From Micrococcales bacterium (GTDB lineage Bacteria; Actinomycetota; Actinomycetes; Actinomycetales; Dermatophilaceae), in the NCBI GenBank assembly GCA_030537915.1, contig JAUNUZ010000001.1:8609-20589 (forward strand): a DNA stretch of 11,981 nt. The letters are read 5' to 3'. The translations under genes and the position numbers were made by a program. Below are positions 5,916 through 11,981 of this stretch, piece after piece (within the stretch, counting starts at the first letter, position 1; the number at the start of each line of letters is the position of its first letter). Under the pieces are notes generated by a model that saw nothing but the letters and a program-made list of their open reading frames with translations, had not been told where the DNA came from and did no database searches.

Positions 5916-7424
5916 GTGACACCGCCATCCGAAAGTGCGCCGGGGCCCACTGAGCCCTCCTTAGACGCCTCGGCCGACCCGGCCCGCTCGGGCTCTCCCC
6001 CGTCACGGGGCACCCTCACCTTCCTGCCTCTGTTCGCCCTCGTCGTCGGATCGATGGTGGCGGGCGGGATCTTCAACCTCCCCCAGAACATCGCGGTGAC
6101 GACGGCGGCGGGACCGGCCATCATCGGCTGGACCATCACCGCCGTCGGCATGTGCTCTCTCGCGCTCTGTTTCCAGACCCTCTCCCGCCGCCGCCCGGAC
6201 CTGGACGCCGGCGTGTACGCGTACGCACGCGCCCTGCTCGGGCGTCTCGTCGGGTTCTTGTCCGCATGGGGCTACTGGTTCTCCGCGTGGGTGGGAAACA
6301 TCGCCTACTTCGTGCTGCTGTTCGGAACATTGAGCCTGTGGTTCGGCGCCTTCGGGTCCGGTACGACGTGGCCATCGATCATCGCGGCTTCTGTCCTGCT
6401 TTGGCTGCTGCACACGCTCGTGCTGCGCGGCGTGCGGCAGGCTGCGGTGGTCAACACGATCGCGACGATCGCGAAACTCGTCCCTATCGTCCTGTTCATC
6501 GTGCTCACGTTCTTCGGATTCAAGTACGACCTGTTCGTCACCGATTTTTGGGGCACGGAAGGCGCGCTGGGGTCGATTTTCTCTCAGACCAAGGGCATGA
6601 TGCTCGTCACGGTCTGGGTCTTCATCGGTATCGAAGGCGCCTCCGTCTACTCCGCCCGAGCGAAACGGCGCAACGATGTCGGGAAGGCAACCGTCCTCGG
6701 ATTCGTCGCCGTTCTCGCGCTACTGATGCTGGTGAACCTGCTCTCGCTCGGGGTGATGCAGCGCGCTGAGGTGGCGGGGCTGTCCGACCCGTCCATGGCG
6801 GGTGTGCTCGAGTCCGTCATCGGTCGGCCCGGGACGCTGATCGTCTCGATCGGCCTCATCATCTCACTGGTCGGCGCGCTCCTCGCGTGGCTCATGATCC
6901 CGGTGGAAATCATGCAGATCGCGGGTGAGGACGGCACGATGCCCAAGGTCTTCGGAGTGCTGAACCGGCACGGCTCGCCGTCGGCCGCGTTGTGGCTGAC
7001 GTCGGCGTGCATGCAGGTGACGCTCGTGCTCACCGCGCTGATGGGCGAGGGCGTGTATCTCGCGCTGATTTCGCTGTCGTCATCGCTGATCCTGGTCCCG
7101 TACCTGCTCTCGGCGCTGTATGCCGCCTATCTAGCGGCGACTGGCCGGTCCTACGAGCAGAATGGGCGCAGCCGACGCAAGGACCTGGTGCTCGGCTCGG
7201 TCGCCACCATCTATGGGGTGTGGCTGCTGTACGCCGCCGGGCCCAGCTACCTGCTGGTCTCTGCCCTGCTGTACGCGCCGGGACTCATCGTCCACGCGTG
7301 GGCGCGGCGCGAGCACGGAGAGCAGACTTTCGCTAACACTGGCGAGAAGGCGCTAGCCGGGGTCCTCGTCGTCGTCGGAATCCTCGCCCTGTACCTGTGG
7401 GTGACCGGCGCCATCGCAATCTAG
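5916..7424 (+). CDS. ArcD/YdgI-like basic amino acid (arginine:ornithine-type) antiporter, APC superfamily
   Basis: A 502-aa cytoplasmic-membrane transporter with about twelve hydrophobic helices. It closely follows the basic amino acid/polyamine antiporter (APA) pattern. The first helix carries GSMVAGGIFNLPQNIA (G45 onward), followed by FQTLSRRRPDLDAGVYAYA and an SAWGYWFSAWVGNIAYF helix. The hallmark segments LVLRGVRQAAVVNTI, WVFIGIEGASVYSARAKRRNDVG and LSDPSMAGVLESVIG come next. These are features of ArcD-type arginine:ornithine and related lysine or histidine exchangers. The N-terminal ~38 residues are Ser/Pro-rich and cytosolic. GTG 5916 is supported by AAGGAG at 5904-5909, 6 nt upstream. 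No arginine deiminase, ornithine carbamoyltransferase or carbamate kinase gene is in the window, so it is an orphan copy and its substrate pair is uncertain. An opine dehydrogenase-like gene lies about 0.9 kb upstream; a shared role in amino acid or opine metabolism is only a guess. Confidence 0.88.
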   Translation: MTPPSESAPGPTEPSLDASADPARSGSPPSRGTLTFLPLFALVVGSMVAGGIFNLPQNIAVTTAAGPAIIGWTITAVGMCSLALCFQTLSRRRPDLDAGVYAYARALLGRLVGFLSAWGYWFSAWVGNIAYFVLLFGTLSLWFGAFGSGTTWPSIIAASVLLWLLHTLVLRGVRQAAVVNTIATIAKLVPIVLFIVLTFFGFKYDLFVTDFWGTEGALGSIFSQTKGMMLVTVWVFIGIEGASVYSARAKRRNDVGKATVLGFVAVLALLMLVNLLSLGVMQRAEVAGLSDPSMAGVLESVIGRPGTLIVSIGLIISLVGALLAWLMIPVEIMQIAGEDGTMPKVFGVLNRHGSPSAALWLTSACMQVTLVLTALMGEGVYLALISLSSSLILVPYLLSALYAAYLAATGRSYEQNGRSRRKDLVLGSVATIYGVWLLYAAGPSYLLVSALLYAPGLIVHAWARREHGEQTFANTGEKALAGVLVVVGILALYLWVTGAIAI

Positions 7425-7430
7425 CCCGCA

Positions 7431-7453
7431 GAGTGCCTGAGCTCAGCAGACTC
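7431..7453 (+). terminator. imperfect dyad after the antiporter gene
   Basis: Six nt after the antiporter stop, GAGT and ACTC flank the perfect 10-bp palindrome CTGAGCTCAG (7437-7446). This could fold as a weak terminator hairpin with an asymmetric bulge, or serve as a protein-binding site. The rest of 7454-7597 shows only a -10-like TAAACT (7481-7486) and an isolated TTGACC (7528-7533), with no convincing partner for either. Confidence 0.3.
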
Positions 7454-7597
7454 ATTCACGGCTGCGCCGGGCCCGAGCACTAAACTGCGTGTGGCGCTGC
7501 GAGCTGGTGTGGGTGAGCCCTCGAGTGTTGACCTATCGCGCGAATGGGAAGGGGGATGGGCCGACAGGGCCTACGGCCCCTACGCCCCCACCGACCC

Positions 7598-8281
7598 ATG
7601 ACGGCCGATGACTCCCAGACGACCGCCGCATCATCGGAGCCAGATCAGAGTTCGGGTCGTCACGCCAGTGCTGTCGCACCTGCGGCCGCGTGGGCGTTCA
7701 CCTTCCTCATCCTTCGGATTTTCGCGGTGTCCGGGTACAAATGGAATACGGCGTTCGCGGTGAGCACGACGATCGGCCTGGACGACGGGCTGTCGCTGTT
7801 GTTCGGGTCGCTGATGGCCGGGCACCTGTTGGTGGCGGTGCTGCTCGTCTGCGTGCTTCCGCTGCTGCTGGCTGCCTTCCTGTGGGGGCCGCGTGGCCGC
7901 AGCCCGGTCGTGGTGCTGTCCACCGCCTTGGGCGTGGTCACGCTGGTCGCGTTGACGGTGAGCTTCCACAGCTGGTGGTTACCGTTGACGGCCTTCGCCG
8001 CGCTGGGGGCCTTCGCGCTGATCCGCCGCCTACCCCCGCTGCACCGCCTACGCCGCGCGGCGATGGCGGTGATGGTGCGTGCCGTCTGGGTGGCCGGCGG
8101 GGCGGTGCTGCTCGTCGCGGCGCTCATCCAGACACCGTGGGTTCCCCGCGAACAGATCCAGACCACCGAAGGCACCATTATCGGATACGTCCTGAGCGTC
8201 GACTCCGGCTACCTCAACGTGCTTACCGACGATCAGGAATTCGTCATCCTCCTCAGCGGCCACGTGCTCTCCCGCAGCTGA
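7598..8281 (+). CDS. unrecognised five-TM membrane protein with C-terminal extracytoplasmic segment
   Basis: A 227-aa membrane protein of no family I can name. A polar Ser/Thr/Ala-rich N-terminus (about 28 residues) is followed by five hydrophobic segments at roughly 29-48, 62-92, 100-118, 121-140 and 155-175. The basic loops GPRGRSP and RRLPPLHRLRR suggest the N-terminus is inside and the C-terminus outside. The last ~50 residues (IQTTEGTIIGYVLSVDSGYL and NVLTDDQEFVILLSGHVLSR) look like a small beta-rich domain outside the membrane. The start is uncertain. The frame is open from ATG 7544, and ATG 7556 has a G-rich sequence almost touching it. The extra residues are Arg/Pro-rich with rare CTA codons, so I prefer ATG 7598 although it lacks a Shine-Dalgarno. 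The gene stands alone on the + strand and ends in a stem-loop. Confidence 0.65.
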   Translation: MTADDSQTTAASSEPDQSSGRHASAVAPAAAWAFTFLILRIFAVSGYKWNTAFAVSTTIGLDDGLSLLFGSLMAGHLLVAVLLVCVLPLLLAAFLWGPRGRSPVVVLSTALGVVTLVALTVSFHSWWLPLTAFAALGAFALIRRLPPLHRLRRAAMAVMVRAVWVAGGAVLLVAALIQTPWVPREQIQTTEGTIIGYVLSVDSGYLNVLTDDQEFVILLSGHVLSRS

Positions 8282-8291
8282 CGAGCACGTG
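8261..8291 (+). terminator. 9-bp perfect inverted repeat spanning the stop codon
   Basis: CACGTGCTC (8261-8269) and GAGCACGTG (8283-8291) pair perfectly around a 13-nt loop that contains the TGA stop of the membrane protein. CCTTT follows. It fits a terminator that begins inside the coding sequence, or an mRNA 3'-end stabiliser. Confidence 0.5.
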
Positions 8292-8520
8292 CCTTTACCG
8301 CAAGCCGGCGGCAGCAGCTGAGTCCATCACGCCAAAGTCGGGACTGTGGATCCAATGGCGTCTGCATCCGCCTTCCCGAATCACCGGCACACCTCTCATT
8401 TCGTCGTGGCAACACACCAGTTAGCCTCCATGGGGTTGGATGTTTTACACGTTCCGGCGGATCCTGTCCGCGGGATCCACCGCGCGAGTTCGTCGCAGGA
8501 CCAGCCCAGCTGGTCGACCA

Positions 8521-8526
8521 GGAGGG
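8521..8526 (+). promoter_or_regulatory. Shine-Dalgarno site GGAGGG for the AHSA1/SRPBCC gene
   Basis: GGAGGG lies 6 nt before ATG 8533 and decides between this start and the in-frame ATG 8440, which has no ribosome-binding site. The preceding 8292-8520 holds no gene I can support. It contains two small dyads, GCGGA/TCCGC (8457-8471) and CGCGG/CCGCG just after it, and otherwise nothing clear. Confidence 0.8.
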
Positions 8527-8532
8527 CTTCGC

Positions 8533-9045
8533 ATGACTGCCAAGGCAACCGGGCGCTACGAGACCCGAGGCGCTGTAGACCTCGTCGCCCTCACCCGGAC
8601 CTTCCAGGCACCGATCAGCGACGTCTGGGAGGCGGTCACTGAATCCGACCGATTGGTCCGGTGGTTCGGGACCTGGTCCGGGGATCCCGCATCAGGATCG
8701 GTGCAGGTCCGGATGAACGCCGAAGGCGAGGACGTACCGGAAGTGACTTTCGAGATTCGGGCGTGCGAACCTCCGCACCGGTTGACGATCCACACAGGAG
8801 ATGGCGAGGCGGCGTGGGACTTGGGTCTGGAACTCACCGAGTCAGGTGGCGTCACGACGCTGGAGCTCACGCAGGTGATCGATGATCCGGCCGGCCTGGC
8901 GAGCATCGGGCCCGGCTGGGAGTACTACCTCGACCGGCTGGTCGCCGCGCAGACGGGAGCCGATCCGGGGTTGATCGACTTCGAGCGCGACTACTACCCA
9001 GCGCTCAGCGGCTACTACACCAGCCTGCCTCGCGCGGGAGGGTGA
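8533..9045 (+). CDS. SRPBCC (AHSA1/START-like) family protein
   Basis: A 170-aa soluble protein with the helix-grip fold of the AHSA1 branch of SRPBCC proteins, which bind hydrophobic ligands or partner proteins in a central cavity. Family marks are the N-terminal strand and helix TRTFQAPISDVWEAVTESDRLVRWFG (residues 21-46 in two runs), strands with FEIRACEPPHRLTI and the final-helix motif GPGWEYYLDRLVAA near 130-142. A start upstream at ATG 8440 would add an Arg-rich stretch unlike the family; ATG 8533 has GGAGGG at the right spacing. Such genes often sit beside ArsR-type regulators in actinobacteria, but none is visible here. Ligand and role are unknown. Its 3' end converges with the UvrA-like gene, 79 bp away. 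Confidence 0.82.
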   Translation: MTAKATGRYETRGAVDLVALTRTFQAPISDVWEAVTESDRLVRWFGTWSGDPASGSVQVRMNAEGEDVPEVTFEIRACEPPHRLTIHTGDGEAAWDLGLELTESGGVTTLELTQVIDDPAGLASIGPGWEYYLDRLVAAQTGADPGLIDFERDYYPALSGYYTSLPRAGG

Positions 9046-9088
9046 CGGGCTCCTCTCCACCGCCCTGCCGAGGGAACTGCTGGTCGAT

Positions 9089-9124
9089 CCGGCGCCTCCG
9101 CGCTCCCCTTGCGAGCCGCGCCGG
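9089..9124. terminator. inverted repeat between convergent genes, possible bidirectional terminator
   Basis: CCGGCGC (9089-9095) and GCGCCGG (9118-9124) form a 7-bp stem directly beside the stop of the - strand UvrA-like gene and 43 nt after the + strand SRPBCC stop. A short CGC/GCG inner pairing (9101-9103 with 9111-9113) would shorten the loop. No T-tract. Confidence 0.35.
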
Positions 9125-11605
9125 CTACCGGTCGGTCCCGTGGACCGAGAGCCGCGCGGCCAGGTACGGCGCCGTGGCGCTGCCCTCGGCCCGGGCTACC
9201 TCTTGGGGAGTCCCCGTGGCCACCACGCGACCACCCTCGTCCCCACCGCCTGGGCCCAGGTCGATGACCCAGTCGGCGCCGGCGATCGTGTCGAGATCGT
9301 GCTCGACCAGCACCACGGTGTTGCCCGCGTCCACCAACCGGTGCAGCTGGCGCAGCAGCAGAGCGATATCAGCGGGGTGTAGCCCTGCCGTCGGCTCGTC
9401 GAGCAGGTACAGCGCGTGCCCCCGGCGGGCCCGCTGCAGCTCGGTTGCCAGCTTGATCCGCTGGGCCTCCCCACCGCTGAGCTCGGTCGCGGGTTGCCCC
9501 AGGCGCAGGTAGCCCAGGCCGACCTCGCGCAGCGTGGTCAGGCTGCGAGCGGCGGCTGGCACGTCGGCCAGGAAGTCGGCAGCCTCGTCAACGGAGAGGG
9601 CCAGCACGTCGGCTATATTCTTGCCGCGGTAGTCGATCTCGAGGGTTTGCGCGTTGTAGCGCGCTCCGTGGCAGGTCGGGCAGGGTGCATACGTGCCGGG
9701 CAGGAAGAGCAACTCCACCGAGACGAAGCCCTCCCCCTGGCAGGTCTCGCAGCGCCCCTGCGCGACGTTGAAGGAGAAGCGGCTGGCGCCGTAGCCGCGC
9801 TCACGGGCCTCGGAGGTAGCCGCGTACACCTTGCGCACCGCGTCGAAGAGGCCCGTGTAGGTGGCCAGGTTGGAGCGGGGAGTGCGTCCGATGGGGCGCT
9901 GGTCGACGCGCACGAGCCGGTCGAAGGACTCCAGACCGGTGACGTCGTCGACGTCGATCTCGAGCTCGCTGTCCTGCGAGTCGTCCAGGGCCTGGGCAAG
10001 GTGACGTCGCACCAGCTCGGCGAGCACCTGGGTGACCAGCGTCGACTTGCCGGAGCCCGATACCCCGGTCACGGTCGTCAGCACGCATAGCGGCACATCG
10101 ACGCTGAGATGCTTGAGGTTGTGCCGGCTGACCCCGTGCAGGTGCAGCCAACCGTGGGGCGTGCGCTGGGGTCGCGAAGGCGGCTCCGCGCGCCCGAAGA
10201 GGTGCTTCGCGGTGATCGAGCTCTCGATGTGCTCAAGGCCTGCGACCGGCCCGGAGTAGAGCACGTGACCCCCGTACTCGCCGGCTCCCGGCCCGATATC
10301 GACGACCCAGTCGGCTCGACGCACGATGTCGAGATCGTGCTCGACGACGAACAGCGAGTTGCCCGAGCGCTTGAGCGCGTCGAGCACGTCGAGCAGTGGC
10401 TCGGCATCGGCCGGGTGCAACCCCGCGGACGGCTCGTCGAGAACATAGACGACCCCGAACAGCCCCGAACGCAGCTGCGTGGCGATGCGCAAGCGCTGCG
10501 CCTCGCCGGGCGAAAGTGTCGTGGAGCTGCGCCCCAGCGCCAGGTAGCCCAGCCCTAGGTCGAGCAGCACCTGGACCCGAGCCACGAGGTCGGTGCAGAT
10601 GCGCACCGCCACTTCGGTCGCCTCCCCGGAGTCGGCCGTGGACGTCGCTGCGCCCACCTCGGTGAGCTGGGCCACCGGACCCAGCCGTGTTGCCAACTCG
10701 GTGAACGACAAGGCGTTGGTCTGCGCGATGCTCAGGCCCCCGAAGGTGACCGCCCGCGAGTCCGCCCCCAGCCCGGTGCCCTGGCAGGCCGGGCACTCGA
10801 CGCTGCGGACGAAGCGCATCGCCTTGTCGCGCATCATCTGGCTCTTGGAGGTGGCCAGGACGTGGTGGACATGCGCGCGGGCGCTCCAGAAGAGCCCGTA
10901 GTAGCCGTGGTCGATGCGGTCGGGCTCGGGCTTGATCAGCACCTTGGGCTGGGCGTCGGTGAACAGTAGCCAGTCGCGGTCTTTCGCCGCCAGCGAGCTC
11001 CAGGGCGCATCGACGTCCAGGCCCAGGCCGGACACGATGCTGCGCAGGTTGGCGCCTTGCCACGCGCCCGGCCACGCAGCGATCGCGCCCTCGCGGATGC
11101 TCAGCGAGGTGTCCGGCACCATCAGCTCCTCGCTGACGTCATGCTCCTCTCCCAGCCCGTGGCATCGCGGGCAGGCGCCAGCCACGGTATTCGGCGAGAA
11201 CGCCTCCGCCTCCAGCCGCGACGCACCGTCCGGGTAGGTGCCGGCACGCGAGTAGAGCATCCGCACCAGGTTGGACAGCGTGGTCAGCGTGCCCACGCTC
11301 GAGCGGGAACTCGGCGCACCGCGCCGCTGCTGCAACGCCACGGCCGGCGGCAGCCCAGTGATCTCCTGCACGTGTGGGGCACCCACCTGTTGCAGCAGCC
11401 GACGGGCGTAGGGCGCCACCGACTCGAAGTAGCGACGCTGCGCCTCGGCGTAGAGCGTGCCAAAGGCCAGCGAGGACTTGCCGGAGCCGGAGACACCGGT
11501 GAAGGCGACCATCGCGTCACGTGGCAGGTCGACGTCGATGTTCTTCAGGTTGTGTTCGCTGGCTCCCCGAACATGGACGCAGTGGTCGCTCGGGTCGTGG
11601 AGCAC
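9125..11605 (-). CDS. UvrA-like (class II, UvrA2/DrrC type) ABC ATPase without UvrB-binding domain
   Basis: An 826-aa soluble tandem ABC ATPase of the UvrA family. The first Walker A is GVSGSGKSS (37-45). The usual UvrA order follows ([15 protein letters not shown], then [21 protein letters not shown]) but passes directly to the first zinc-type CPRC at 145-148. The ~100-residue UvrB-binding insertion of classical UvrA (about 940 aa in E. coli) is absent. A second CPAC follows near 273, then signature LSPGEAQR (~365) and Walker [16 protein letters not shown]. The second half has Walker [11 protein letters not shown] (~512), a C-terminal zinc finger CETC (619-622) with CPTC (642-645), signature [10 protein letters not shown] (~706) and [13 protein letters not shown]. 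The Gly-to-Pro change in the first signature is unusual but the rest is intact. Relatives are linked to resistance to DNA-binding drugs and damage tolerance without UvrB. The start is GTG at 11603-11605 with AAGGGGT almost touching it; V10 or V12 are alternatives. A possible -35 (TTGACG, - strand, 11656-11661) lacks a clear -10. Confidence 0.92.
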   Translation of the reverse strand: MLHDPSDHCVHVRGASEHNLKNIDVDLPRDAMVAFTGVSGSGKSSLAFGTLYAEAQRRYFESVAPYARRLLQQVGAPHVQEITGLPPAVALQQRRGAPSSRSSVGTLTTLSNLVRMLYSRAGTYPDGASRLEAEAFSPNTVAGACPRCHGLGEEHDVSEELMVPDTSLSIREGAIAAWPGAWQGANLRSIVSGLGLDVDAPWSSLAAKDRDWLLFTDAQPKVLIKPEPDRIDHGYYGLFWSARAHVHHVLATSKSQMMRDKAMRFVRSVECPACQGTGLGADSRAVTFGGLSIAQTNALSFTELATRLGPVAQLTEVGAATSTADSGEATEVAVRICTDLVARVQVLLDLGLGYLALGRSSTTLSPGEAQRLRIATQLRSGLFGVVYVLDEPSAGLHPADAEPLLDVLDALKRSGNSLFVVEHDLDIVRRADWVVDIGPGAGEYGGHVLYSGPVAGLEHIESSITAKHLFGRAEPPSRPQRTPHGWLHLHGVSRHNLKHLSVDVPLCVLTTVTGVSGSGKSTLVTQVLAELVRRHLAQALDDSQDSELEIDVDDVTGLESFDRLVRVDQRPIGRTPRSNLATYTGLFDAVRKVYAATSEARERGYGASRFSFNVAQGRCETCQGEGFVSVELLFLPGTYAPCPTCHGARYNAQTLEIDYRGKNIADVLALSVDEAADFLADVPAAARSLTTLREVGLGYLRLGQPATELSGGEAQRIKLATELQRARRGHALYLLDEPTAGLHPADIALLLRQLHRLVDAGNTVVLVEHDLDTIAGADWVIDLGPGGGDEGGRVVATGTPQEVARAEGSATAPYLAARLSVHGTDR

Positions 11606-11702
11606 ACCCCTTGTCTAGCCGATCGGCGACCGCTGCGCTATCTGCCGCGCATGATCGTCAATGCAGCCGCGCTGTTGATCCCGCTGGAGGACGTGTACTG
11701 GA

Positions 11703-11981
11703 TCACCCGACCGGGTCGTCTGCACTGGGGCTCAGCGCGGTGGCCCCGGTGTAGTCCTGCGACTTCGTGTGGATCGTCAGCCCGACGATGTTGCGACTGG
11801 AGGCCGGGACGATGAGGCTCACGAGATAACCGAGCACCAACGTCGCAATAAAGGCGACGCTGGAGACGGCGAACGGGTTGCTGCCGTTGAAGCGCATCAC
11901 GCCGGCGATGACGGTGGCCCCGACGAGCCCAATGGCCACCCCGACCGTGGAAGCTCGCCGGGTGAAGATGCCCAGGGCGAA
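11703..11981 (-). CDS. C-terminal end of a probable sodium:solute symporter (partial)
   Basis: An open - strand frame enters from the right edge and stops at 11703-11705. The 92 visible residues begin FALGIFTRRASTVGVAIGLV, the 'G(I/L)xxRR...G...G' pattern seen before a late helix of sodium:solute symporters (SSS family). Two hydrophobic segments follow (GVAIGLVGATVIAGVM and SSVAFIATLVLGYLVSLIV), then a polar tail of about 40 residues ending SADDPVG. The protein would sit in the cytoplasmic membrane. Its 5' end is beyond the window, so substrate and full domain content cannot be judged; another multi-helix transporter remains possible. The UvrA-like gene starts 97 bp downstream on the same strand; the gap contains a 6-bp dyad (TGATCC/GGATCA) around the stop but no clear terminator. 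Confidence 0.65.
   Translation of the reverse strand, partial: FALGIFTRRASTVGVAIGLVGATVIAGVMRFNGSNPFAVSSVAFIATLVLGYLVSLIVPASSRNIVGLTIHTKSQDYTGATALSPSADDPVG

Noticed and set aside
7481..7533. TAAACT and TTGACC as a promoter for the membrane protein
   Set aside because: They are in the wrong order and neither has a partner box at 16-19 nt.
7544..7597. ATG 7544 or 7556 as start of the membrane protein
   Set aside because: The extra residues are Arg/Pro/Gly-rich with rare codons; kept as an alternative only, because ATG 7598 also lacks a Shine-Dalgarno.
8346..8532. possible small gene between the membrane protein and the SRPBCC gene
   Set aside because: Several open frames exist but none has a ribosome-binding site or protein-like pattern, and they run into the SRPBCC gene in another frame.
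8440..8532. N-terminal extension of the SRPBCC protein from ATG 8440
   Set aside because: No Shine-Dalgarno, Arg-rich composition, and a much better start with GGAGGG at 8533.
9416..10090. 224-aa + strand open frame inside the UvrA-like gene
   Set aside because: It mirrors the UvrA-like coding strand; no domain or ribosome-binding site supports it.
10233..11075. 280-aa - strand frame within the UvrA-like gene
   Set aside because: Same strand, other frame, Arg/Gly/Ala-rich composition; a shadow of the ABC ATPase.
11057..11815. 252-aa + strand open frame running through the UvrA-like start and symporter end
   Set aside because: Most of it is antisense to two genes with family-like sequence; the only non-overlapping part is under 100 bp.

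Overview
The window is high-GC DNA with GTG/ATG starts, G/C-ending codons and actinobacterial families: a DUF5808-like protein, a small PTP family with an A-C-A-G-G active site, a UvrA-like ABC ATPase and an AHSA1/SRPBCC protein. It most likely comes from an actinomycete (Actinomycetota). The genus cannot be read from the sequence. No rRNA, tRNA, CRISPR array, integrase or transposase is visible, so this looks like ordinary chromosome with one unusual accessory cassette at the left end.

Layout. Everything from 28 to 9045 is on the + strand, and everything from 9125 to the right edge is on the - strand, so the two blocks converge at about 9046-9124. Bases 28-3772 form a compact three-gene unit: a FeeM/autoinducer-synthase-like N-acyltransferase, a class I SAM methyltransferase whose ATG directly abuts the preceding stop, and a ten-helix membrane GGDEF-EAL protein that overlaps the methyltransferase by 35 nt. 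This is the most interesting part. It looks like an enzyme pair that could make and methylate an acylated small molecule, translated together with a membrane protein that makes and breaks cyclic di-GMP. The chemistry and the link between the parts are inferred.

Bases 3773-3960 are a repeat-rich intergenic region, followed by an opine (octopine/nopaline) dehydrogenase-like gene and, 39 bp later, a small tyrosine-phosphatase gene that ends at a hairpin (5531-5546). A tiny DUF5808-like gene follows. It has a possible leaderless start and is broken by an apparent 1-nt deletion near 5774. Its restored stop codon overlaps the -35 box of the candidate promoter for an ArcD-like basic amino acid antiporter (5916-7424).

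Then come an unrecognised five-helix membrane protein (7598-8281), which ends in a strong stem-loop spanning its stop codon, and an AHSA1/SRPBCC protein (8533-9045). On the - strand are a UvrA-like ATPase lacking the UvrB-binding domain (9125-11605) and, upstream of it, the C-terminal end of a probable sodium:solute symporter that runs off the window at 11981. Apart from the first cassette, the genes look like loosely associated housekeeping or accessory genes. A metabolic link between the opine dehydrogenase and the basic amino acid antiporter is possible but unproven.
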